Source: Pseudomonas sp. A-1
GTDB lineage: Bacteria; Pseudomonadota; Gammaproteobacteria; Pseudomonadales; Pseudomonadaceae
Assembly: GCF_004801855.1 (NCBI RefSeq)
Contig: NZ_SSTC01000002.1
Location: 47,169 to 111,168 of the forward strand
Length of the DNA stretch: 64,000 bases
Direction of reading: 5' to 3'
The notes below the pieces were generated by a model. It worked only from the letters and a program-made list of their open reading frames with translations, searched no databases and was not told the DNA's origin. This document shows, piece by piece, positions 41,001 through 48,165 of this stretch; within the stretch, counting starts at the first letter, position 1, and every line of letters begins with the position of its first letter. Made by a program: the position numbers and the translations under genes.

Positions 41001-44000
41001 TCGTGTCGAAGGTCCGTGCCGTGCTGCGCCGGCTGTTTCCGCAGGTCCGCTGGACCTACAACGACATCCTGGGGCTGATCGAGCAGTCGCGGCAGTGGCT
41101 GCAGCGGGAAGCAGGGAAGGGGGAGAAGATCGATGGTTCACAGCGGTATTCCCGTCGCGGCTGGGATGAGGCGTTTCCTGATGTCGAACTCGCCCACCCG
41201 CTGAGCTTCCTGAACAACCACCCGGACTATGCCGCGGCGAAGGCCGGCGATGATGCCGCTGCGCTGCGCGTGGCCCGCGATGCGGTGACGCCGGAGTTCG
41301 TGGAGAGGGTGCGGGCGATGATCCCTGCAGGCAGCCGGCCGCGCATCGTGCCCGTACTTGCCCGGGAGGGGGCGGGCGACAACCGAATCCCGCTCGCCGC
41401 GGCGAAGGTGCTGGCCAAGCAACTGGGCCTGCAGGTGGACACTGCCCCGATTCAGGCGGAGAAGGTCGGGCGCACTCAGTCCAACGCTCTGGAGCGCATC
41501 GCCAATCAGCCGACCTTCGATGGCGAGGTCGCGGCTGGCGACTATCTGATCCTCGACGACACCCTGACCCAGGGCGGCACCCTGGCGCAACTGAAAACCC
41601 ACATCGAAGACGATGGCGGCCGGGTGCTCGGCGCCGTTGCCTTGACCGGCAAGAACTACTCGCGGAAACTTTCTCTTGATCCCAGCACCCTGGCGGAAGT
41701 CCGTGGAAAATACGGCGACATTGAACCTTGGTGGCGTGAAGCCTTCGGCTACGGCTTCGAAGGCCTCACCCAGTCCGAAGCTCGAACCCTCCTCACGTTC
41801 GACAAAGGACGCCTATCGCCTGACGAAATCCGAGATCGACTCGCTTCGGCAAAGTTTCGAGGCCTCGGCCAGGTGGATGGACGAGCAACTGGCGATCGAC
41901 CCGGAACTGAAGCACCTCTAGACACCGACGATACCCGCTACCGCCTGGCCACCGAGCCCGACACCCGCGATGCACTGCGCAAGCTGGGGCTGGCCGGCGA
42001 GGGGGCGGCGAGCCTGCTCGATCGCATCCGCAACCTGACCCAGGCTGACCTCAAGGGCATGCTCGGCGCCTGGGCCGCCCGCTCCCGGGAAGGGCTCTTC
42101 GATGGCCTCGATGGTATCCGACAGGCCGAGGAGGCGGTTGGCGTCACCGATGCCGACCAGCAGGGCTATGTCTCCGCGCGCCTGGCCAGCGGCATCGCTG
42201 ACGTGATGCACGGCGTGCTGCACTACGGCGCGCCGGAGTGGCGCGAGGGCGTGGTGTCCTACAAGGCCGGCACCCGCGGCGTGCTGGAGATCCTCGGCGA
42301 CCTCGGCCCGGGCAATCTCACCGCCTGGCTGGGATGGCTGGGCGGCAAGCGCGGGCAACTGCTCAAGGCACAGGGCCGGGAGAACAACCTGAGCGACGAG
42401 GACATCGCCCAGCTGCTGGCCATGGCCGACGGCAAGGAAGCGCTGTTCGAACGGGTGTACCGCGAGTATGCCCAGGTCAACGAGACGGTCCTGGACCTGG
42501 CCGAGCAGGCCGGGCTGATCGACCAGGACGCCCGTGCGAAGTGGCTGACCGACTACTACGTGCCGTTCTACCGCCAGCAGGAGGGCGACGAGGGGCTGTT
42601 CAGCGCGCCGCGCACCAAGCGCGGCCTGTCCCACCAGACGGCTGCCATCAAGGCACTCAAGGGCGGCAAGCTGCCGACCAACGACCTGCTGGCCAACATG
42701 CTGGCCGGCTGGACGAAGCGCATCGACGCGGCGATGAAGAACAAGGCGCTGCTGGAGGTGGTCGACAACCTCAAGGGCAGCGACTACCTGACCGACGAGA
42801 GCCCGCGCTACCAGCAGGTGCTGATCTCCCGCAGCCAGATCGCCGCGCAGATCCGCCAGGATCGCAAGGCCCTGCGCCTGGCCGCCCAACTGCTGGGGCT
42901 GGAGGACGGGGCCAACACCCTGAAGGTGCTCAACGAGCTGATGAAGCCGCAGAACGAGGGCTTCGAGAAGCTGTGGACGCGGGTGGCGCCGACCGACCCT
43001 GACATCATCCGCGTGCAGCGCGCCGGCAAGAACGAGTATTACCGGGTCAATGACGAGTCGCTGCTGCGCGGCCTGAAGTTCATGGCCGGCTCGAGCTTCA
43101 ACGACCCGATCACCAAGATCGGCCGGACGTTCAAGCGCATCCTGACCACGGGCGTGACCGCCTCGCCGGACTTCATCCTGCGCAACTTCATCCGCGATGC
43201 GGCGCATGCCTGGATGATCAACAAGGACGGGTTCGTGCTCGGCAAGGACTCGATCAAGGGCATGCGCGATGCCCTGCGCGAGGACCAGGACTACCGCGAC
43301 CTGATGTTCGCCGGCGGCAGCTTCCAGGGCGGCTACGTCCACGGCGCCGACCCGGAGGCCTCGGCGCAGATCATCCGTCGGGCGCTGGAGAAGAAGGGCT
43401 TCAGCCGCGAGCAGCAGGAAGCCTATCTGGGCAGCCTGGTGGACACGCCGGCGAAGGCCGCCGCAATGCTCAAGAAGGGATGGCAGAAGTACCGGGAGCT
43501 GGGCGACAAGGTCGAGAACGCCAACCGGCTGAGCACCTACAAGGCGGCACTCGCCGCCGGCAAGTCGAAGCGCCAGGCCTCGTTCGAGGCCAAGGACCTG
43601 ATGGACTACAGCCTGCGCGGCAACTTCGCCGCGGCGCAGTGGTTCACCGACGTGGTGCCGTTCCTCAATGCGCGTCTGCAGGGGCTCTACAAGCTGGGCC
43701 GGGCGGTGAAGGGGGACAAGAGGCTGATCGCCCGCGAGGTGGCGATGAAGGGCGCCTACATCGCGCTGTTCTCCCTGCTGCTGGCCGGCCTCAACGATGA
43801 CGACGAGCGCTACCAGGCCCTGCAGGACTGGGACAAGGACATGCACTGGCACATCTTCCTGGGCGAAGAGCACTTCCGCATCCCGAAGCCGTTCGAGCTG
43901 GGCCTGATCTTCGGCACGGTGCCGGAGCGCCTGCTGCATGCCCTGACCGGCAGCCAGGACGGCGAGGATCTGGCCAAGGCCGTCTCCCATGGCGTGTTCC

Positions 44001-44683
44001 AGACCCTGGCCTTCAACCCCGTGCCGCAGTTCTACCAGCCGATCCGCGAGCTGCAGGCGAACCGCAACTTCTTCCGCGACATGCCGATCGAGGACATGGC
44101 GGACGAGGGCAAGCTGCCCGAGGCGCGCTACGACGAGCGCACCAGCGCGCTGAGTCGCGCCCTGGGCCAGCTGACCGGGCCGGCCCTCGGCCTGTCGCCG
44201 AAGCAGCTCGACCACCTGGTGATGGGCTACACCGGCACGCTGGGCGGCTACGTGCTGGCGATGTCGAACCAGATCGCCGGCGCCTTCAGCGATGCGGCCC
44301 GGCCAGCCCTGAGCGCCGGCGACATTCCGGTGTTGAAGGTGCTGTACCAGGGCGATGCGGTGCGCTCGACCCAGTACCAGACCGAGTTCTACGACATGCT
44401 GCAGGAGGCCGAGCAGCTCCACCGCACCATCCGCAGCTACCGGGAGGAGGGGAAGCTGGAGCAGGCCGCTGTGCTGCTCGAGGCGAACCGGGACAAGCTG
44501 CGCCACCGGCCGGCGCTGGGGCTGGCGCGCAAGCAACTGGGCAACATCCGGCAGAAGATGGATCGGGTGTACCGCGACACCGGGATGGATGCCGCCGCCA
44601 AGCGCGCTCAGCTGGATGACCTGCAGCAGCAGGCGAACGGGGTCGCCGAGCGAATCACTCGACTGGCTGGGGCCGATTTCTAG
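35063..44683 (+). CDS. giant polyvalent virion protein, 3206 aa (ParB-like, LPD1-type and HEXXGH zincins, PRTase, LPD38)
   Basis: The N terminus is Gly/Ala-rich with membrane-like segments (residues 110-240). Domains in order: a ParB-like patch with DGHHQWLAK (from about residue 747); a region about 1140-1430 of unknown fold; an LPD1-type metalloprotease-like domain with HEWAHALDHYFG (His1554); a second zincin motif HEMVGH (1899-1904); a phosphoribosyltransferase-like domain with LILDDTLTQGGT (2162-2173); and an LPD38-type region (about 2670-3080, RTFKRILTTGVTASPDFILR). Such polyvalent proteins of phages and conjugative elements carry many effector domains that enter the cell with the DNA. 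The zincin metal sites look intact, so they may be active. Late-block position suggests a virion-borne, injected protein. Confidence 0.85.
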   Translation: MGLFDDMEPQGSQASSGLFDDLEAPRRNTGLAGDLGTDLKRGVQQLPGIVTGLLDIPVAAVTGRRMVSEGYDEIGKLTGFQPSKWAEEARQEYSPQRQTAQAEIDQVWEDGTATEIAGAYMSNPGYVAGKVVESLPQMAAGGLAGRAVLGAARGAGLLAAPATAGQAARQAALGAGIGEGAVIAGGTMEQIDDSVNARRAAAASLGAGVIGGALGGIGSRVAQRAGLIDAEGALAGGIQRSASEAPGLARRMTGGAITEGLLEELPQSVQEQMWQNWAEQNPLMEGAARAGVEGALAGSALGAGINVIPRGQSTAQTDQSAEGTAPEEQPGTAGPDLIQPTPSAENPAPAPVERPDPANGPLSAAASMLPSAAPVLDAARIDQQQAPQESPVSPEEARIREAIVDVERRARLGGMTPVLAAERARLGGELLALQQPAAEQQERPAIGDQRSDFYTAGNGFTSRERDPWVNPANNRSSDPYDRFPGIDQVPPQPLEGELLSDVQGDPAEQPAGQRGIGADVRPQLMREGELLGGEVVPQGLRAGLGRGETFDGQNRAMPIQPDTRGVAGADGSSVLEGELLAGDMQPGATRQAIGGRVIEGELSPREQRALGTTFKKRGAAELARKSLPAPERFTVEEQGETFAIRQLPPPAPSIAGREIDSEWSEFAPESGTLAIPRAEMPQIKAEHRGAMVNFLNARGIQHEEQSVPAAELKPTQAEFSRQKVEQAKGFTGGDRAILVSSDGHVVDGHHQWLAKREAGGEVRVIRLKAPIRDLLPMVAEFPSSTQEAGAQPMTIGRQPKTPQRGQRRSVDRDRDSVVQAAIRLGGITSQWRQDTTGDTKGNKNIPGVGALWSDKTGTSLDDMASLLDQHGYVPAGEMDKDGGVSWLQAAIRDELGGRAHYAPDSARQIEQAEQELLNRYAEAVARAIDEREAEYARIEAEYGPDAAADARSFDEAMTARSEHLDGAIEDVREQQETVVDGELATEADAARRDDELRQADGREGRPAGEDVGETFQLQQQTEAGLAEQARQQQAREQAEAEARRKVEQKAQADAELNDFALTGSDRPADVGAARGQSDLFGAQPARNEAEAPAVQQVPAGEARHPDQGALVDEAEPDKPKRQAKPAVEKIDDTGDSLYWNRKNPWRGGGLKWEQIAGENEALRAKLVTKARVWAKPDWQAYLDELLPKLPEQQRDAAVLVARLTKQVYDALPAAPKDRSEKGLQAYIEVIERVRSAAEALLQDGERHVVLLNGLTRRSGDILSFVRQAGTMPIFDAVFPEIAAGGRFQRGTPANDRGQVIGNRAIKAMQWSVADAGKALKDIKAGWPASQEAWQKQGMRVLARDTLRAAGVEQLRGVHAAMIYDGRNHLTTVRDSEGARREFATQAEAESAAQAELQSWAPFLLLDKRNRLVGGFDSEELAIEAARASVKREVKPTVRETPLADAEIQRAGSERRLAGQNVTADQLRDTFGFRGVNFGKYVPQGERQSHLNRAFDAMHDLAEVLGVPPRAMSLNGMLGLAFGAQGNGGKAAAHFVPGVNEINLTRNAGAGSLAHEWAHALDHYFGVQGGMASKEKPYASHLGPRGAAGELRSEIRTAIVNIGAATRSMEETEEQVRQRAAERVEHARQRQAAYLERNRVAEKVAGNAEAEAALARIMAGEQSEYVELPSRKRNKDYVPADVKTVADAIGFDAAQTIDMHDTVSSLSFALEDQRKHFQKRLVHTSFYKSSQALDGKGKPYWSTPHEMFARSFEAFVLDRLMERGAQNDYLVSPVKRDQGATDPGYPYPAGLERAAINRAFDTLIGAIETRETEAGVGLYRLGDGAGVSAAEVAAALAASPELSGIQVVQSFEELPLAARIRAKSDGLSPDDMRGVFRPDGQYLVADNLDSLEDAVHTAVHEMVGHLGVRGVLGSELNGTLERIYASEAATEKGRQRIAQIREAYAAPLSRRSEAEQRLLIAEEIVAHLAESGDRPGVLQRFVSKVRAVLRRLFPQVRWTYNDILGLIEQSRQWLQREAGKGEKIDGSQRYSRRGWDEAFPDVELAHPLSFLNNHPDYAAAKAGDDAAALRVARDAVTPEFVERVRAMIPAGSRPRIVPVLAREGAGDNRIPLAAAKVLAKQLGLQVDTAPIQAEKVGRTQSNALERIANQPTFDGEVAAGDYLILDDTLTQGGTLAQLKTHIEDDGGRVLGAVALTGKNYSRKLSLDPSTLAEVRGKYGDIEPWWREAFGYGFEGLTQSEARTLLTFDKGRLSPDEIRDRLASAKFRGLGQVDGRATGDRPGTEAPLDTDDTRYRLATEPDTRDALRKLGLAGEGAASLLDRIRNLTQADLKGMLGAWAARSREGLFDGLDGIRQAEEAVGVTDADQQGYVSARLASGIADVMHGVLHYGAPEWREGVVSYKAGTRGVLEILGDLGPGNLTAWLGWLGGKRGQLLKAQGRENNLSDEDIAQLLAMADGKEALFERVYREYAQVNETVLDLAEQAGLIDQDARAKWLTDYYVPFYRQQEGDEGLFSAPRTKRGLSHQTAAIKALKGGKLPTNDLLANMLAGWTKRIDAAMKNKALLEVVDNLKGSDYLTDESPRYQQVLISRSQIAAQIRQDRKALRLAAQLLGLEDGANTLKVLNELMKPQNEGFEKLWTRVAPTDPDIIRVQRAGKNEYYRVNDESLLRGLKFMAGSSFNDPITKIGRTFKRILTTGVTASPDFILRNFIRDAAHAWMINKDGFVLGKDSIKGMRDALREDQDYRDLMFAGGSFQGGYVHGADPEASAQIIRRALEKKGFSREQQEAYLGSLVDTPAKAAAMLKKGWQKYRELGDKVENANRLSTYKAALAAGKSKRQASFEAKDLMDYSLRGNFAAAQWFTDVVPFLNARLQGLYKLGRAVKGDKRLIAREVAMKGAYIALFSLLLAGLNDDDERYQALQDWDKDMHWHIFLGEEHFRIPKPFELGLIFGTVPERLLHALTGSQDGEDLAKAVSHGVFQTLAFNPVPQFYQPIRELQANRNFFRDMPIEDMADEGKLPEARYDERTSALSRALGQLTGPALGLSPKQLDHLVMGYTGTLGGYVLAMSNQIAGAFSDAARPALSAGDIPVLKVLYQGDAVRSTQYQTEFYDMLQEAEQLHRTIRSYREEGKLEQAAVLLEANRDKLRHRPALGLARKQLGNIRQKMDRVYRDTGMDAAAKRAQLDDLQQQANGVAERITRLAGADF

Positions 44684-44898
44684 AGAAAGACGTCGGCGAT
44701 AGCGATCAGGGTGGTGATGGCCATGCCAAGGAGGGCGAGGCCGAAGAAGAGGCTGGATGCCTCATGGCGCTGGCCCGGCGTGGTGCTCAGGAAGAGCCAG
44801 ATGCCGATGCCCAGCATCGCCATGCCTGCGAGCGGTTGGGGAACGACGGCAACCATGCCGAGCACCATGAGGATGGCGCTGCTGTAGACCCTGAGCAT
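44680..44898 (-). CDS. small membrane protein, 72 aa
   Basis: Start at 44898 behind CAGGAGAA. Three hydrophobic segments (SSAILMVLGMVAVV, LAGMAMLGIGIWLFLST, LFFGLALLGMAITTLIAIAD). The stop overlaps that of the giant gene on the other strand, so this is the first cargo gene after the structural block, transcribed in the opposite direction. Function unknown. Confidence 0.6.
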   Translation of the reverse strand: MLRVYSSAILMVLGMVAVVPQPLAGMAMLGIGIWLFLSTTPGQRHEASSLFFGLALLGMAITTLIAIADVFL

Positions 44899-45061
44899 GG
44901 GGGATTCTCCTGCTGGCGATGCGATGGCTGGAGGAGGGTAGCCATGCAAGCAGCCGAGATGCCAGGCCCTGGCTTTTCTGATTGCCAAGGTGCTGGAGAG
45001 GGGGCTGCCGTGCTGCTCGCGGTGGACTGGAAAGGAAAACCCCGCCGGAGCGGGGTTTCGG

Positions 45062-45346
45062 TCAGACGCGGTTGGTGGCCGATTCGTAGACCTCGTCATC
45101 ACGACGAGCGCCCACGCACAGGACCAACACGATCTCGGTGCCGTTGATGCGGTAGACGATGCGTACATCGCCCGTCCGAATCCGGCGATGACCGGCGAGG
45201 GCCCCACGAAGCGGCTTGCCGATCTTGTCTGGTTCTCCCTCAGCGATACGCTCGCGTATCACTTTCAGGACTCGCCTCGCTTCAGCACTTCCGAGCTGTT
45301 TGAGGTCTTGCTCAACTTCTGGGTGAAACCGAACGCTCCATTTCAT
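45062..45346 (-). CDS. RelE/ParE-superfamily toxin
   Basis: 94 residues: MKWSVRFHPEVEQDLKQL, KVIRERIAEGEPDKIGKPLR, HRRIRTGDVRIVYRI, the pattern of RelE/ParE toxins with the conserved GxxRxRxGdxRvxY turn. It should cut mRNA on the ribosome or poison gyrase. Located 11 bases behind its antitoxin gene, the usual order. Confidence 0.85.
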   Translation of the reverse strand: MKWSVRFHPEVEQDLKQLGSAEARRVLKVIRERIAEGEPDKIGKPLRGALAGHRRIRTGDVRIVYRINGTEIVLVLCVGARRDDEVYESATNRV

Positions 45347-45357
45347 TGGCTATGGGC

Positions 45358-45639
45358 CTAACTGAAGCGAGCCTCCATGTCCTCAAGGCTCACGGTATTT
45401 TTTTCGTCCAGGCTGGACAGGCGCTCAATGGCCAGTCGCTCGGCGCGAAGGTCTTCGAGTTCATCCTGCAGCGCCTGGTAGGCGTCAACGCCCACCAGAA
45501 CTGCTGCTGGCTCGTTGTCCTTAAAAATCACCAGGTGGGTTACCTCTCCGCTGGTGACTTCCTTCAGCTTCGCTCCGAAGCTTCGGACCATGGCAGTGGC
45601 GGACACTGCCTGATCAGCCCGGTTCAGAAGTGCACTCAT
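45358..45639 (-). CDS. Phd/YefM-type antitoxin
   Basis: Start at 45639 (MSALLNRADQAVSATAMVRS), the longer frame being made of a 7-bp repeat. The N-terminal half is a Phd-like DNA-binding fold (FGAKLKEVTSGEVTHLVIFK) and the C terminus a helical toxin-binding segment. It neutralises the downstream toxin and probably represses the pair at the palindrome at 45728-45745. Confidence 0.8.
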   Translation of the reverse strand: MSALLNRADQAVSATAMVRSFGAKLKEVTSGEVTHLVIFKDNEPAAVLVGVDAYQALQDELEDLRAERLAIERLSSLDEKNTVSLEDMEARFS

Positions 45640-45651
45640 TCGCGCTATGCC

Positions 45652-45700
45652 TCGGGATTCGGGATTTGAGATTTGAGATTTGAGATTTGAGATTCGGGAT
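45652..45700. repeat. 7-bp tandem repeat upstream of the antitoxin gene
   Basis: Seven perfect-period 7-bp units: TCGGGAT twice, TTGAGAT four times, TCGGGAT once. It lies between promoter and antitoxin start, in the 5' leader. A change in unit number by slippage could alter the leader. Confidence 0.8.
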
Positions 45701-45723
45701 TCAGTCATCAGCGCTGCCTAGTC

Positions 45724-45751
45724 AGTATACGCAATATCATGCGTAAAACAA
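45724..45751 (-). promoter_or_regulatory. toxin-antitoxin promoter with palindromic operator
   Basis: On the minus strand -35 TTGTTT (45751-45746), 16-base spacer, -10 TATACT (45729-45724). A perfect inverted repeat TACGCA-ATATCA-TGCGTA (45728-45745) overlaps the -10, as expected for an autoregulating antitoxin. Confidence 0.65.
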
Positions 45752-45865
45752 TGCGCAAGGTGGTGCGCGGGAGACCTGCCGTCGCCACGCGCTGGCGTAG
45801 CCCCACGGCACCTGGCCACCTCCATCTGCTTTCGGCGTCCAGCGTAGCCCTGCATGTCCAGAAAC

Positions 45866-45896
45866 GAAAAAGCCCCCGCACACTGGCAGGGGCCTT
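45866..45896 (-). terminator. terminator of the antirepressor gene
   Basis: On the minus strand GGCCCCTGCCAGTGTGCGGGGGC hairpin followed by TTTTTCG, 17-40 bases after the BRO gene stop. Confidence 0.75.
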
Positions 45897-45912
45897 TCTT
45901 CGTGCCTGCGCC

Positions 45913-46773
45913 TCAGCGCCTGCGATCACTCAGCTGCTGCTGGCGCATGCCTTGGGAGGCAGAGCGGACCTTGAGGTTCGCCAGGGCGGCCATGGAGAAC
46001 TCGAACACCTCTTCCGTCGACACGTCCAGCGCGCCGGGCGTCACCATCGCCTTGATCAGCTCCCGGTGCGTCATCACGCAGGCGTCGACAGGAACAGGGG
46101 TGTAGCGCTCCCGCCCCTGCGGGTCGAGGCTGACCATCCAGCGCTCGATGGGGCTCAGCGGGCGACCGATGACGCCGGCGAACCCGGTGAGCTGGCCCAG
46201 AAACTCGCCCTCGATCGCATAGCCCGCGACGAAGTTGCGCGCCGCGTCGAGTTGCTCGGCTGGAATGTCCTCAGCGCGCCCAACGCTGAATGCCGCGTGG
46301 ACCTGCGCCCACAGCTTGGCCTTGGCGCGGCGGCGCACTGGCGCCGGCAGAGCACGCACCTTCCCATCCACCACTGCGGCCAGGCAGCGGAAGCCGTCGG
46401 TGCCGATGGTGGCGCCCAGCAGGGTCTGCATGCGGCCGGCGGCGTCTTCGTAACGACCATGCTTGCGGATCGCCGGCAGCACCTCGGCGGTGACCCACTT
46501 CTTGAAGCGCTTGGCTTCCGGCTTGCGGCTGCGCAGGATCGCGGAGTACAGGCCGGATTCGTTGATGACCAGCAGCTCTTGGTCACCGCCAAGGGTCGGC
46601 ACAATCTGCCGACCCTTTTCGTCTTCGTCGAGATTGCGGGCCATGTCCTTCGCTTCGCGATACTGGAGCGCGGCCGCAACGTCGGCAGCAACGAACCACG
46701 GCTGATCGTCGATCAGCAGGGTACGGACTTCACGGGCTTCGAACTGGAAGGGGATGATCTGGGCGGTTTGCAT
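45913..46773 (-). CDS. BRO-family (Bro-N) antirepressor-like protein
   Basis: 286 residues. The Bro-N domain includes PFQFEAREVRTLLIDDQPWF, VAADVAAALQYREAKDM, and ESGLYSAILRSRKPEAKRFK with WVTAEVLPAIRKHG, a DNA-binding domain of phage antirepressors and baculovirus BRO proteins. The C-terminal half is a different, P1-Ant-like region of unknown fold. Leader carries a C4-type antisense RNA, as for P1/P7 ant. Ribosome binding by AAGGTG 7 bases before the ATG overlaps the b2 complementary box. Confidence 0.88.
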   Translation of the reverse strand: MQTAQIIPFQFEAREVRTLLIDDQPWFVAADVAAALQYREAKDMARNLDEDEKGRQIVPTLGGDQELLVINESGLYSAILRSRKPEAKRFKKWVTAEVLPAIRKHGRYEDAAGRMQTLLGATIGTDGFRCLAAVVDGKVRALPAPVRRRAKAKLWAQVHAAFSVGRAEDIPAEQLDAARNFVAGYAIEGEFLGQLTGFAGVIGRPLSPIERWMVSLDPQGRERYTPVPVDACVMTHRELIKAMVTPGALDVSTEEVFEFSMAALANLKVRSASQGMRQQQLSDRRR

Positions 46774-46780
46774 GGTCGTA

Positions 46781-46821
46781 CACCTTGGATAGCTTGAGCT
46801 GATCCGCTGCCCGAGGCCAAT
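46781..46821 (-). promoter_or_regulatory. C4 target boxes a2 and b2 at the antirepressor start
   Basis: On the minus strand ATTGGCCTC (a2, 46821-46813) and CCAAGGTG (b2, 46788-46781). b2 contains the antirepressor Shine-Dalgarno (AAGGTG). Both are complementary to b'/a' in the RNA at 46840-46895, so pairing would occlude the ribosome site. Confidence 0.65.
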
Positions 46822-46839
46822 CGGGTGAGCGGAGCCGTG

Positions 46840-46895
46840 CGGGTTGGCCTACCGGGACCAAGGTGAACCCGGCCACCCTTGCGGGTGCCACACAC
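46840..46895 (-). ncRNA. c4: C4-type antisense RNA controlling the antirepressor
   Basis: On the minus strand: hairpin CACCC-GCAA-GGGTG (46887-46874), then CCGGG-TTCACCTTGGT-CCCGG (46872-46852), whose loop displays CACCTTGG (b'), then AGGCCAA (a', 46850-46844). b' and a' pair with CCAAGGTG and TTGGCCT, which occur twice on the same transcript: upstream (b1 46964-46971, a1 46981-46989) and over the antirepressor start. This order a1-b1-b'-a'-a2-b2-ant matches the C4 RNA of phages P1/P7. The RNA ends are approximate. Confidence 0.7.
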
Positions 46896-46927
46896 GACCC
46901 CGCCCATAACGCAGGCGCTGCCATGCT

Positions 46928-46966
46928 GTGGGCACAAAAAAACCGCCGAAGCGGTGGTGTGCCCAC
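46928..46966 (-). terminator. leader terminator upstream of C4 RNA
   Basis: On the minus strand, a nested hairpin: outer GTGGGCACA/TGTGCCCAC, inner ACCGC-TTCG-GCGGT followed by TTTTTTT. It lies between the promoter at 47021-47049 and C4, on the same transcript. C4-type leaders use such hairpins in the switch between truncated and full-length RNA. Overlaps b1 by three bases. Confidence 0.65.
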
Positions 46967-47020
46967 CTTGGATTTTCCGGGAGGCCAATCCCAGGTCGCT
47001 GGATTGACAGCGACGACGCA

Positions 47021-47049
47021 ACCTTAGCCGGGCGAGCGAGGGGAGTCAA
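47021..47049 (-). promoter_or_regulatory. promoter of the C4/antirepressor transcript
   Basis: On the minus strand -35 TTGACT (47049-47044), 17-base spacer, -10 TAAGGT (47026-47021). The start near 47014 places a1, b1, the leader terminator, C4 and the antirepressor gene on one transcript. The rest of the 46774-47265 gap holds the C4 leader described above, and between 47050 and 47265 a hairpin at 47178-47210 (TATACGCCACG/CGTGGCGTTATA) with nothing else clear. Confidence 0.55.
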
Positions 47050-47265
47050 TTGGTGGCGGCACGAGGAAGGCTCTCCGCTTGCCAGGGCTTGGTGGTCATG
47101 GTGTATAACGTCAAAAAGCGGTAATGATGATCGCGAGACCTGCGATGTAGACATGGAGAGCAAGCATGGCAAGGGATTTTATACGCCACGCCCGTCCGTG
47201 GCGTTATACGCCATTTGGCGTCTAATAGTAGTTATGTGCATCCCAGTCTTAGCCAAGGAGGCCTA

Positions 47266-48165
47266 ATGGACAACAGAATAAAGTTTGCACTATATCTCAA
47301 GGGTTGGATTTTTCAAGGTGGAGATAAAGCTCAGCTCAAGAAAAACTCTGAAAAGGTATTGATTGATGAATATATCCCGCAAATGAAGGGGTCTATATTC
47401 TGTCCTGAGTGTTTCGCAAATCTTTTTCGTTCGCCAGAAGAAAAAGAGTTTTCCTCTAACGGAAGGGTAGCGTATTTTGCTCATAGCAGAGTAATAAAAA
47501 CAGACTGCGGTCTTCGCACCAAAAGGGCAGAAGGTAAAAAATATCTAACAGAAGAAGATGCGAAGCGCGCAATTCTGAATGAGGAGCTCGTAATTGTAGA
47601 GGGCTTTATAAAAGAAAGGCCAATTTCGCCAAATAAGACCCCTGCCGAGTATGATGCTTCGCAAGTAGAAGAGATTGATGGCCCGGTCGCCAATGTGCCA
47701 ATAGGTCGGCACAAAGGGGAGGCCTTCAAGCTGCCTAGCAAATTCAAGACTATTCGAGGGATATGTAATAAATTTGATGAAAATATCACTAGATATTTTT
47801 ACATGCCAAACGGGCAGCATGCAATTCAGCTGCAAGATCTTCTCAAAAACATTGAATCCGTAACTGAAGAAGATGAAGTTCCTAGAATTTATTATGGCAA
47901 GATCATTCGGTCAGCTAACGCGGGAAAAACACCGCAAAACATCCGCATGACCAAGCTTCAGTATACAAGCCAAGATTATGCGGACTTCTATTTTAAGTTG
48001 GCAGATGAGAAGCAGCGGGAAAAAGGGATTGATGACAATTCTGCCGGAAGAGTTGTTGTGATGTATGGGAAGATAACAAAAAGCGGTGCAGGTCTTTGTA
48101 TAGAAAAAGTTGAATGGGGTGAGTTTGCTCTTCTTCCGCGGAAGTATGAGTGCCTGCTTTATTAA
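47266..48165 (+). CDS. AT-rich CoiA-like zinc-finger protein, 299 aa
   Basis: Start at 47266 behind CAAGGAGG. Composition and codon use are far more AT-rich than the phage around it. The N terminus has FCPECFANLF, NGRVAYFAHSRVIKTDCGLR, resembling the CoiA-type zinc finger (CxxC ... HF-H) seen in DNA-end-binding/nuclease-associated proteins. The rest (PIGRHKGEAFKLPSKFKTIR, GRVVVMYGKITKSGAGLCIE) is unassigned. It is followed by an attC-like site, so probably a captured cassette-type gene. Confidence 0.55.
   Translation: MDNRIKFALYLKGWIFQGGDKAQLKKNSEKVLIDEYIPQMKGSIFCPECFANLFRSPEEKEFSSNGRVAYFAHSRVIKTDCGLRTKRAEGKKYLTEEDAKRAILNEELVIVEGFIKERPISPNKTPAEYDASQVEEIDGPVANVPIGRHKGEAFKLPSKFKTIRGICNKFDENITRYFYMPNGQHAIQLQDLLKNIESVTEEDEVPRIYYGKIIRSANAGKTPQNIRMTKLQYTSQDYADFYFKLADEKQREKGIDDNSAGRVVVMYGKITKSGAGLCIEKVEWGEFALLPRKYECLLY

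Noticed and set aside
41918..44536. 872-residue minus-strand ORF
   Set aside because: Shadow of the giant gene's LPD38 region.
45739..46797. 352-residue plus-strand ORF
   Set aside because: Antisense to the BRO-family gene and its terminator. No ribosome site.
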